This document shows, one piece after another, positions 6,608-13,522 of a stretch of DNA of 15,499 bases. Position 1 is the first letter of the stretch, and every line of letters starts with the position of its first letter. The notes below the pieces were generated by a model. It worked only from the letters and a program-made list of their open reading frames with translations. It made no database searches and was not told the DNA's origin. The position numbers and the translations under genes are program-made. The DNA is from an uncultured Duncaniella sp. (GTDB lineage: Bacteria > Bacteroidota > Bacteroidia > Bacteroidales > Muribaculaceae): positions 1 through 15,499 of the forward strand of contig CAJTMJ010000056.1 of the NCBI GenBank assembly GCA_910577335.1, written 5' to 3'.

Positions 6608-7638
6608 AAGAGGACATCCTCCGGCTTTGGGAGGAAAAGCAGTTGAGAATCACTGATGAGATTCAGACTGCGCCGGAGGTGCTGTATGCCAACGGAAGCG
6701 TTATCGGAACACTCGGCAATTTCTCGGCTTCAACCGGTAAGGCAAAGAGCAAAAAGACCTTCAATGTCGCCGCCATTGTCGGAGCATCGCTCGTCAACGG
6801 CAAAGTATTGGGCTACACCGCAGAGTTCCCCGATGACAAGCGCACAATCCTCTACTTCGATACCGAGCAAAGCCCGTACCATTGTCAGAAGGTTATGGAG
6901 CGAACGTTGCGACTGGCAAAGTTGCCGACCGACACCCACCCGGAGCATCTGAAATTCGCGGCGTTGCGCCAGCTTACACCCTCGTTGCGCCTTGAAGTCA
7001 TCGAGCAGGCTATAATCAATACTCCCGGCGTAGGATTGGTAGTGATAGACGGTGTGCGAGACCTGATGTATGACATCAACTGCGCCAAAGAGTCAACCGA
7101 CCTTATCGGCAAGCTAATGGAATGGACGGACAAGTTCCAGATACATATCCACACGGTTCTGCATCTCAACAAGAGCGATGACAATGCCCGTGGTCATGTC
7201 GGCACTGAGCTGAACAACAAGGCTGAGACTGTCCTTCAGGTGAGCCGAAGCAAAACTGACGATACTGTTTCGGAAGTATGCGCCGCCATGATCCGCGCCG
7301 CCGAGTTCGACCCATTCGCCTTCCGCGTCAATGACTACGGACTGCCGGAGATAGCAAGCGGATATGTGTTCACCGAGCCGGGCAAGAAAGCCAAAGACCC
7401 TTATCCATACAAGGAGTTGACCGAAGAACAACACCGCGAGGCATTGGGCGTAATCTTCGCCAACGGCCCGATAAAAGGTTGCCGCAACTTTGAGGCGGCA
7501 TTGAAAACCGGATATGTCGCCTGTGGACATTCCTATTCCAACAACAAGGTCAAGGGCTTAAAGACCTTTCTTGACAACAAGGGCATGATTCGCTACGAGA
7601 ACCGAGAGTATATCTACAATCCGGATTTCTACTATTGA
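6595..7638 (+). CDS. RepA-like AAA/RecA-fold ATPase
   Basis: The product is 347 aa. Residues 41-55 contain a P-loop-like motif (GNFSASTGKAKSKKT), 85-91 a beta-strand TILYFDTEQS, 147-153 the Walker B GLVVIDGVRDL, and 186-206 a sensor region HTVLHLNKSDDNARGHVGTEL. This is the RecA-fold helicase-like ATPase typical of Bacteroidales mobilizable elements and related to plasmid RepA/DnaB-type helicases. The C-terminal ~275-347 looks like a winged-helix DNA-binding domain (GCRNFEAALKTGY...YSNNKVKGLKTFLDNKGMI). It probably acts with the downstream primase-like protein in replication of the excised circle; the iteron-like array upstream could be its target. The P-loop has extra residues compared with the canonical GxxxxGKS, so activity is inferred from family. 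Confidence 0.85.
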   Translation: MQEVKEDILRLWEEKQLRITDEIQTAPEVLYANGSVIGTLGNFSASTGKAKSKKTFNVAAIVGASLVNGKVLGYTAEFPDDKRTILYFDTEQSPYHCQKVMERTLRLAKLPTDTHPEHLKFAALRQLTPSLRLEVIEQAIINTPGVGLVVIDGVRDLMYDINCAKESTDLIGKLMEWTDKFQIHIHTVLHLNKSDDNARGHVGTELNNKAETVLQVSRSKTDDTVSEVCAAMIRAAEFDPFAFRVNDYGLPEIASGYVFTEPGKKAKDPYPYKELTEEQHREALGVIFANGPIKGCRNFEAALKTGYVACGHSYSNNKVKGLKTFLDNKGMIRYENREYIYNPDFYY

Positions 7639-7688
7639 TAACCGCGAAGCGCTTTCGTAGCAAAGCGGAGAAAGAAAACCACAATTCT

Positions 7689-7736
7689 GGTCTGGTTTAG
7701 AAAAGGGCATATATAATAGGCGCTAAACCAAAGACC
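7689..7736 (+). other. inverted repeat between ATPase and primase genes
   Basis: GGTCTGGTTTAG (7689-7700) pairs with CTAAACCAAAGACC (7723-7736) apart from a 2-nt bulge, with a 22-nt AT-rich loop. It lies in the 123-bp gap 26 nt before the primase-like gene. No T-run follows, so it is not an obvious terminator. It could be an RNA processing or regulatory hairpin, or a single-strand initiation structure. Confidence 0.4.
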
Positions 7737-7761
7737 AACTCACTCTAACATTTTAGAACCC

Positions 7762-8649
7762 ATGATCAAAGAGATTAAATCAATCCCTTTAGCCTCCTTC
7801 TTGTCCCGGCTCGGACATGAGCCGGCGGCGAGAAAAGGAACAAGGCTCTGGTATAAGTCGCCATTGCGACAGGAACATACGCCGTCTTTCAAGGTCGAAA
7901 CCACGCTAAATTGCTGGTATGATTTCGGACTTGGCAAAGGCGGCAACATCATCGACCTTGCAGCCGAGTTGTATCAGTCAACCGACCTGCGCCATATACT
8001 GCGTTGCATTGCTGACAGCTACCCGGTGCCATCGGTGCCGACAGTCTCTTCCTCTTTTGCTCCGCGACACTCTGCACCGAGTATGGTGCGGTTTGAGGTA
8101 GTGCCACTGAAACACCGCGCACTTGTCGCATACCTCCAAGAGCGTGGTATTACGGCACACATCGCCAAGGCGAACTGCAAGGAGGCTCATTACAGCGTCA
8201 ACTATAAGTCATATTTTGCCGTGGCATTTGAGAATGTCAGCGGAGGCTGGGAACTGCGCAACCGATATTTCAAAGGTTGCCGGGGACGCAAGGACATCTC
8301 ATATCTGCCGTGGGCGAGAGATGGCCCGTCTGCAGAGTGTGCCGTGTTCGAGGGCTTCATTGATTATCTCTCTGCGCTCACACTCTCCATAATCAGCGGA
8401 GCCGACGCAATCATACTCAACTCGGTTGTCAATGTCAACAAGGCAGTGCCTTTTCTCAGAGGTTACAGAACAATCAACTGCTATCTTGACAACGACACTG
8501 CCGGACAAAACGCACTATCCGAGTTGACAGCCATATACGGCTCAATCGTGATTGACCGCTCAACACTCTACTCAGAGTTCAACGACTTGAACGATTTTCT
8601 TGTCAATCAAAATTTCATCAAAAACAAAATTTCCAATGAAAACAAATAA
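7762..8649 (+). CDS. toprim-domain primase-like protein
   Basis: The product is 295 aa. Residues ~28-72 match a DnaG-type CHC2 zinc-ribbon fold in pattern (YKSPLRQEHTPSFKVETTLNCWYDFGLGKGGNIIDLA), but the zinc-ligand cysteines are missing; only Cys51 remains in this segment. Residues ~193-265 are a toprim domain with Glu197 (AVFEGFIDYL) and the DxD Asp243/Asp245 (CYLDNDTAGQNA). The family is the short primase found with the RepA-like ATPase in NBU/Tn4555-type elements and would prime replication of the circular form or of the transferred single strand. The next gene overlaps its 3' end by 14 nt. Confidence 0.88.
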   Translation: MIKEIKSIPLASFLSRLGHEPAARKGTRLWYKSPLRQEHTPSFKVETTLNCWYDFGLGKGGNIIDLAAELYQSTDLRHILRCIADSYPVPSVPTVSSSFAPRHSAPSMVRFEVVPLKHRALVAYLQERGITAHIAKANCKEAHYSVNYKSYFAVAFENVSGGWELRNRYFKGCRGRKDISYLPWARDGPSAECAVFEGFIDYLSALTLSIISGADAIILNSVVNVNKAVPFLRGYRTINCYLDNDTAGQNALSELTAIYGSIVIDRSTLYSEFNDLNDFLVNQNFIKNKISNENK

Positions 8650-9133
8650 ATCCACCGCATCCAAGTCAACCAAGTTGACCGATGCACCCGAAACCGAAGT
8701 ATCAACCTCTAACCCCCCAATTATTATGCAATCCGATAACTCCACCAACCCCAATCCCGCAGTCAACAGCGACAATGCTGTTAACAGCACAACTACATCC
8801 AACGCCGTTGCCAATGAAAATCTGTTTGGCAACGAGCAGACGGCAACCGAGGCAACATCCGTAATCGAAACGACCGAGCCGCCGAAGCAACAGCGCATCG
8901 GCAAGCAGCAGCGCAAATCGGATTACGCCGATTTCAAGGCTACCTATCTCACGCCGGCAAAGCTGATGAAGCGTCACCCGGTCAACATCGAGGATAGCGT
9001 ATGGGCGAAGCTCGAACGCATCGCCCGCATCCTCGGTGACCGTGACACCACCGTCGGTAGCTACATCAACGCCGTCCTCTTGGAGCATCTGAATCTCTAT
9101 GCCGACGACATCGAAATATGGCGTAAACTCTGA
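8636..9133 (+). CDS. DUF3408-family protein
   Basis: The product is 165 aa from ATG 8636; an upstream in-frame ATG at 8600 would lie further inside the primase gene and is less likely. The N-terminal ~1-95 is low-complexity and disordered (Ser/Thr/Asn/Pro), e.g. NSTTTSNAVANE. The C-terminal ~100-165 is the conserved DUF3408 region (HPVNIEDSVWAKLERIARILGDR...YINAVLLEHLNLYADDIEIWRKL), a ribbon-helix-helix-like module in many Bacteroidales conjugative and mobilizable elements. A DNA-binding role in partition, regulation or relaxosome assembly is likely. It is translationally coupled to the primase gene and ends 26 nt before the oriT candidate. Confidence 0.82.
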   Translation: MKTNKSTASKSTKLTDAPETEVSTSNPPIIMQSDNSTNPNPAVNSDNAVNSTTTSNAVANENLFGNEQTATEATSVIETTEPPKQQRIGKQQRKSDYADFKATYLTPAKLMKRHPVNIEDSVWAKLERIARILGDRDTTVGSYINAVLLEHLNLYADDIEIWRKL

Positions 9134-9154
9134 GATGATAATGTCGGGTTACCA

Positions 9155-9258
9155 CTGCACCCGGTACACCGTGGGGCAGCTTCCCGATGAACGTAGTGAA
9201 TTGGGAAGGCAAGGATATGTTTCGGGATTTCTTTTTCTCCGAAAACGCCTCCCGAAAC
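9155..9258. other. candidate origin of transfer (oriT)
   Basis: The 175-bp gap before mobC holds three inverted repeats. CTGC-A-CCC (9155-9162) pairs with GGG-GCAG (9173-9179). CTTCCC (9180-9185) pairs with GGGAAG (9203-9208). GTTTCGGGA (9219-9227) pairs perfectly with TCCCGAAAC (9250-9258). None is followed by a T-run. Hairpins next to MobC/relaxase genes are the usual position of oriT in mobilizable elements. No nic site can be named from sequence alone. Confidence 0.5.
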
Positions 9259-9308
9259 TGCGCAGCTTATGCCGCTCTTTGCCTCCCTAATTCACATAAC
9301 CCATCATA

Positions 9309-9704
9309 ATGACCACAATGAGTAAATCACCCACAAGAAAGGGCGGTCGCCCCTCTAAACCGACCGACGAGAAGCGTACCCATGTAGTGACTATCAAGCT
9401 GACGGATGCTGAACATGCCGACCTCAAAAAGCGGTCGAAAGATGCCGGTGTAAAACTGGCAGAGTATGTCCGCCATGGAGCATTCCGGCTCACAATCGTC
9501 AGCCGCCTGACCGAGATTGAAAAGGAAATAGCCCGAGGAATACTCAATCTCAGTTCCGATTTCAATCAGACGATGACCTGTTTTCATCAGCTCAAACTCC
9601 GCAGCGCGGCCAATAAGTTGGTGGCTGTCGTCGACCGGATGTTTGACATTCTCAAAAAACTTAAACCCAACAAGGAGACCGACTATGTTTGCAAGAATCC
9701 TTAA
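9309..9704 (+). CDS. mobC: MobC-like relaxosome accessory protein
   Basis: The product is 131 aa; ATG 9309 is used, and a second ATG three codons on (9318) is also possible. The basic N-terminus KGGRPSKPTDEKRTHVVTIKLTDAEHADLKKRSKDAGVKLAEYVRHGAF (~11-59) is a ribbon-helix-helix of the plasmid mobilization MobC type, followed by a helical C-terminus (NLSSDFNQTMTCFHQLKL) resembling the conserved MobC motif. It would bind oriT and help load the relaxase. The relaxase ATG at 9685 lies within its last codons, with the SD AAGGAG also inside it. Confidence 0.85.
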   Translation: MTTMSKSPTRKGGRPSKPTDEKRTHVVTIKLTDAEHADLKKRSKDAGVKLAEYVRHGAFRLTIVSRLTEIEKEIARGILNLSSDFNQTMTCFHQLKLRSAANKLVAVVDRMFDILKKLKPNKETDYVCKNP

Positions 9705-10638
9705 AAGCGGCACGTTCCACGATGTCGTGGGGTATGTGACGCGCCAATTTCACGACCCGAAAGAATACACGCCCGACACATGGCGCATCATCGGATGCGA
9801 TAATGTTTTCACCTCCGACTATGCCAAGATGGTGCAATCCTTTGAGGCAATACACGGATTTATGCCCGGCAAGGAGAATCCAGCGGGACATATCTCCATA
9901 AGTTTTGACAAGGCCGACGCTCCCCGGCTTACCGATGAATTCATGGCACAGCTCGCCAAAGAATATCTGGACGGAATGGGATTCAAGGACACGCAATATC
10001 TTATCGTGCGTCATCTTGAAACCGAACATCCGCATTTCCACATAGTCTATAACCGTGTGAATCTTCATGGCAAAGCCGTCAATGAGCGCAATAATTTCAA
10101 GCGGAGCGACAAGGTTGTCAAGGCTCTGAAAGACAAATACGGGCTTACATATTCGCCGCTGAAAGAAAAATACGAACAGAAAAAGCCGGTGTTCAAGACC
10201 AAGATTTCTGCGGCAATATATGGCTGCAAGTCATGGGATGAGTTCCGCCGCCGTCTTGCCTGTGCCGGAATTGATGTGAAATTCCACGATGACCACAACA
10301 CCGGCGAGCATATCGGTGTGAAATTTTCCGATGGCGATATTACGATGAACGGTTCCAAAATCGACCGCGCTTTCACATATCGACGACTGAACAATCTCTT
10401 TGAATTCAACCGCAAGCACGGGCATCAGCAGTCTGATACAGTAAAGCAACCCAAAGGAACCGTAGAATTTGCTCCGTCTCAAAAGTCCTCTCTTATCGGG
10501 GATGTGCTGGAAGCCACCGTCGGGGCAATCGGAAATCTGTTCACTCTCGGACCCGGCTTCGACCCGGATGAACAGGCGTTCCAGAACGAAATCAAGAAAG
10601 AGGAAGCCAAACGTAAACGCAAATCAAGAAAAATCTGA
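9685..10638 (+). CDS. MOBP-type relaxase / mobilization nuclease
   Basis: The product is 317 aa. ATG 9685 (MFARILKSG) is preceded by AAGGAG with a 7-nt spacer and is preferred over an upstream ATG at 9643 inside mobC. Tyr17 (VVGYVTRQ) is the likely nucleophile; His69 (GHISISF) and the HLETEHPHFHIVYNRV block (His110, His115, His117, His119) are the metal-binding motif of VirD2-like relaxases. The region ~190-260 (KSWDEFRRRLACAGIDVKF) is the downstream fold seen in Bacteroidales relaxases. The protein ends in a lysine/arginine-rich tail. It should nick oriT and pilot the strand to a helper's secretion channel. It is shorter than many relaxases, but typical for small Bacteroidales mobilizable elements. 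Confidence 0.92.
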   Translation: MFARILKSGTFHDVVGYVTRQFHDPKEYTPDTWRIIGCDNVFTSDYAKMVQSFEAIHGFMPGKENPAGHISISFDKADAPRLTDEFMAQLAKEYLDGMGFKDTQYLIVRHLETEHPHFHIVYNRVNLHGKAVNERNNFKRSDKVVKALKDKYGLTYSPLKEKYEQKKPVFKTKISAAIYGCKSWDEFRRRLACAGIDVKFHDDHNTGEHIGVKFSDGDITMNGSKIDRAFTYRRLNNLFEFNRKHGHQQSDTVKQPKGTVEFAPSQKSSLIGDVLEATVGAIGNLFTLGPGFDPDEQAFQNEIKKEEAKRKRKSRKI

Positions 10639-10640
10639 AC

Positions 10641-11399
10641 ATGTCAAAACTCTACAATGACGTCAAAAAACAAGGAGAACAGCTTGACGACCTGCAAAAG
10701 AAAGTAACCAGCCACGGCACCCGAATCGAGACTCTGGAAACTCAAGCGATGGCGACACCGACAAATGCAGACGCGCCGATACCGAATGTGACGGTGTCAA
10801 TTCCCGACAACATCGCAACTACCGAAAATATATCGGATCTGGTCGATGATGCTATCGAAAGGAATACGGAGGTCATGACAAATGCAATAACGCAGCTATA
10901 TACAACTGTCTTGCCGAAGCAGTCAGTATCGGAGACTTCGCCAGCGGCAATCAGCGATGAACAGATAAGAAAAATCGCACAAGAGGCGGCGGACAAAGCA
11001 TCGGAGAAGGCGATGAACATCCGTTATGACAAACTGGATGCAGCGGCAGATACCGTCATGCACCGCATATACAATCTTGTAAACGGCGCAATATGGGCGG
11101 CAATCCCAAAGTGGGTATATGCCTTAGGTGGCTTCATCATACTCGCTGCCGTCGGCCTCGGCATAGGTTGCTTCCATCTCTATGATGACAACGAGAACTT
11201 ACGAAAGACAGAATGGCTATACCGCTACGAAAGGTTGTGGTGGGAGGGGAAACATCAGGAAGACCTCATCCGCCGTGAGAAAATCTTCCGCATCGGCACC
11301 ACGCTTCAACAGGACTCCCTGAAAAACTTAATCCGACATATAGAAGCCTCCCGCAACATCGACGACACCTTCCTCTACTTTAACCCGTCCGAGAAGTAA
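10641..11399 (+). CDS. coiled-coil, single-pass membrane protein of the mobilization operon
   Basis: The product is 252 aa, starting 2 nt after the relaxase stop. Residues ~1-35 are coiled coil (LYNDVKKQGEQLDDLQKKVTS), ~40-130 is mostly helical and acidic, 157-180 is a transmembrane helix (WVYALGGFIILAAVGLGIGCF), and a charged C-terminal ~70 residues follows. I do not recognise a named family. The context suggests a membrane accessory that tethers the relaxosome or links it to a helper coupling protein, as small Mob membrane proteins do elsewhere. This is inferred from position and topology only. Confidence 0.8.
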   Translation: MSKLYNDVKKQGEQLDDLQKKVTSHGTRIETLETQAMATPTNADAPIPNVTVSIPDNIATTENISDLVDDAIERNTEVMTNAITQLYTTVLPKQSVSETSPAAISDEQIRKIAQEAADKASEKAMNIRYDKLDAAADTVMHRIYNLVNGAIWAAIPKWVYALGGFIILAAVGLGIGCFHLYDDNENLRKTEWLYRYERLWWEGKHQEDLIRREKIFRIGTTLQQDSLKNLIRHIEASRNIDDTFLYFNPSEK

Positions 11400-11415
11400 C
11401 TCCGGCATCAAACAA

Positions 11416-11448
11416 CGCCCCGATAAGAAAATTGCTCTTGTCGGGGCG
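11416..11448. terminator. bidirectional terminator between convergent mob and sigma/CotH operons
   Basis: CGCCCCGATAAG (11416-11427) pairs with CTTGTCGGGGCG (11437-11448), 12 bp with one T-G pair. It lies 17 nt after the mob operon stop and 69 bp past the end of the convergent lipoprotein gene. Neither side has a strong T-tract, so efficiency is uncertain. Positions 11450-11516 hold only AT-rich sequence with A/T runs. Confidence 0.65.
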
Positions 11449-11516
11449 TATTAGCTAAAGTTTATTAGTCGATTTTTTAATAGATTTTTTGTATTGGCAG
11501 TTGCGATATAGTCCAC

Positions 11517-12011
11517 CTAATATGGTGTTGAAAATGAACCATCCTTAACTCTGACTCGACCACTGAATTTGGGTGCCGCTATATTGTAATTGCCGTCCGT
11601 GTCGCCATGATAAATTTTCAAAACGAACTCATTTTGAGGTATATTTTCAATGGTAAAAGATGCGTCCACTTCGCAACGGCAAGCGGCCTCATCGAAGGTA
11701 GAATACTCGATTATCGTCAATGTTCCGGAGCTATAGATTGTCCTTACATTCACCTTCCAGAAATCGCAAGGATAATCAAGCGATATGAATCTGCATTCTG
11801 CTGCCTGACCGTCAAAAAACATCTCAAAGGAGCCCTTACGGACTTCACTACGACTCTCGGTGTTGACGGAATCCCAGTGTGATATACAGCCAGTATTTGC
11901 GAGATTTGAAATAAGAGGATTTTGAATGACTGTATCCTCCATGCTAGAGCAAGAAGTCGATGCAATAGAGGCCAAGGTTATAACTATCAGTTTTATGGTT
12001 AGATATTTCAT
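11517..12011 (-). CDS. small cysteine-containing lipoprotein
   Basis: The product is 164 aa. The signal peptide MKYLTIKLIVITLASIASTSC ends in a lipobox (STS-C, Cys21). The mature part is predicted beta-rich and contains five more cysteines (TGC, EC, PC and CRC), followed by a repeated-strand pattern (ASFTIENIPQNEFVLKIYHG). It looks like the small Bacteroidales lipoproteins that carry a Cys-x-Cys and a beta-sandwich domain; I cannot assign a function. It starts one base after the CotH-like gene's stop, so it is co-transcribed and probably works with that protein at the cell surface or in the periplasm. Confidence 0.8.
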   Translation of the reverse strand: MKYLTIKLIVITLASIASTSCSSMEDTVIQNPLISNLANTGCISHWDSVNTESRSEVRKGSFEMFFDGQAAECRFISLDYPCDFWKVNVRTIYSSGTLTIIEYSTFDEAACRCEVDASFTIENIPQNEFVLKIYHGDTDGNYNIAAPKFSGRVRVKDGSFSTPY

Positions 12012-12012
12012 G

Positions 12013-13443
12013 TTACTTGATTATTATCATTTTATGATTAATGATATAGATTCCTTGTCTCAAATTTGAAATTGCCTCCGTTTCGTTCTTGAAATTTCCA
12101 ACAAAGATGCCTTGAAGGTTATAGACTGTGACAGAGGTGCCGGTTTGGTCTTCCATTGGCATTTGTACGGAAGCATATTGGCTTACAGGAAGATGATTGT
12201 CAAACCATTCGATGTTGCGCCTGAGGGCGTTTTTGATACGGTCTGCGCGGAGTTGAGCCGTCTGTGTCGGGTCTTCATTCCATCGTGCGCAATCATTAGC
12301 CCATGCGCTGCCAAGCGGCAATACAATTTCGTCGATTTGATTGTATATCTCCGACAACCTATTGGGATAAGCCTCATTCCATACTCGTTCAACAGCTTTA
12401 CAGAAACTGTCGTATTGAATAATCTCGCCTATCCAGTGAGGTGTGAATCCGTAATGGACTTTCATTCTGAAGGTATAATCGGTTTTCTCGCGGTTATAGC
12501 AGACTAAATCCCATATCGGACCGGCTATCCATTTGGCATTGTCTGATAAGTCCTTGTGAAGATAGAAACTCCCGTGAAATCCGTCGGGATTATCCATGAC
12601 CTCCTGTAATATGAAGAAACGCGCCATGCTTTCAACATCAATGTATTTTTCCCACTCCGTCGATGTCTTGTCGGATGAATAGACGGCAGCATTGATGGAT
12701 TTGAACTCATCCGTAAGCCACTGCAACTGAGCATTGGACAAATCTTCGGGCGAGTGGTATCGCAGAGTCAGGTTCCACTTGCTACATTCGGGAATAGTAA
12801 TCTGATCTTCATCATGATAATTGTCAACTTCGACAAGCCATCCTCCTTTTATAAGTTCCGGATTGGTTTCCTGATCTTGTTGCTCATATATGTTTACACG
12901 GTTTTCATCAATTCGGATAGTTTCCGTAAGGAAATACAACCCTATATAATCTCCGTTCAAAACGACTTCAACGGGACGGAAACTCGGTGTCCATGCCATA
13001 TTCATGAGTTTACCCAACTGTAAACCAGCCACTGTATTTTCGGTTGGCTTCAGAAGTGCCCAATGTTTGTTCTTGGGCATTCCCATCACTGCTGTTTTCT
13101 TATCAAGTTTTATCTTATATGGTTTTTTCGCTCCTTTCCACGAAGAATGTCCGCGACCGCGAATTTGCATTGGTAGTGGCTGGGCCTTACTTCCGAGAGC
13201 CGCAATGCCTTCAGCTCCCATAGGGTCAAGCCAATATGTAGCATTAAGGTATTCAGTCTTTGATACAATCGGAGCGTGGTTTTCGGTTTCGATGTATAAA
13301 GCCGGTATAGAGCCGGAAACCGTGTTCGGACTCTGTGGTTCGGGTTCATTAGCCAGACTGTCCTCAGTGCATGACATAAGGAGCAGTGCCACAGTGAATA
13401 TGGACAGCTGTCTAATCAGAGAGTTTTTATTTTCAGTCATCAT
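12013..13443 (-). CDS. CotH-kinase-like lipoprotein with C-terminal T9SS-like sorting domain
   Basis: The product is 476 aa from the ATG at 13443; a second ATG follows directly at 13440, and longer in-frame starts would disrupt the signal peptide. The lipobox is LMS-C (Cys25). Residues ~45-420 match the CotH family of secreted atypical protein kinases: MQIRGRGHSSWKGAKKPYKI (~93-112), NKHWALL, then MDNPDGFHGSFYLHKD (~283-298) and GPIWDLVCYNR (~308-318). The WD is kept, but the Asp that often follows (WDFD) is replaced by Val, so the metal site may be altered. Residues ~433-476 (TSVTVYNLQGIFVGNF...LRQGIYIINHKMIIIK) resemble a type IX secretion type-A sorting domain. A lipobox plus a sorting domain is an unusual pair. 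The gene is preceded by the shared ECF-like promoter motif (13470-13500). Confidence 0.85.
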   Translation of the reverse strand: MMTENKNSLIRQLSIFTVALLLMSCTEDSLANEPEPQSPNTVSGSIPALYIETENHAPIVSKTEYLNATYWLDPMGAEGIAALGSKAQPLPMQIRGRGHSSWKGAKKPYKIKLDKKTAVMGMPKNKHWALLKPTENTVAGLQLGKLMNMAWTPSFRPVEVVLNGDYIGLYFLTETIRIDENRVNIYEQQDQETNPELIKGGWLVEVDNYHDEDQITIPECSKWNLTLRYHSPEDLSNAQLQWLTDEFKSINAAVYSSDKTSTEWEKYIDVESMARFFILQEVMDNPDGFHGSFYLHKDLSDNAKWIAGPIWDLVCYNREKTDYTFRMKVHYGFTPHWIGEIIQYDSFCKAVERVWNEAYPNRLSEIYNQIDEIVLPLGSAWANDCARWNEDPTQTAQLRADRIKNALRRNIEWFDNHLPVSQYASVQMPMEDQTGTSVTVYNLQGIFVGNFKNETEAISNLRQGIYIINHKMIIIK

Positions 13444-13469
13444 GCTGTTATTTGGATATGTTTTACCAT

Positions 13470-13500
13470 ATAGATGCACACAACGGCTAAAGACTGCATG
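13470..13500 (-). promoter_or_regulatory. ECF-like promoter of the CotH/lipoprotein operon
   Basis: On the minus strand CATGCAGTCTTT (13500-13489), a 13-bp spacer and ATCTAT (13475-13470) lie 26 nt before the ATG. The same two blocks with the same spacer precede the sigma gene (15123-15093). The -10-like ATCTAT is similar to ECF -10 boxes, and no Bacteroidetes housekeeping TAnnTTTG is present here. Recognition by the adjacent sigma factor is inferred. Confidence 0.6.
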
Positions 13501-13522
13501 ATATAGCTGAGATTAAAATTCT

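Noticed and set aside
12112..13501. Long plus-strand open frames opposite the CotH-like gene
   Set aside because: They are antisense shadows with no promoter or recognisable protein features, while the minus strand encodes a clear family with signal peptide.
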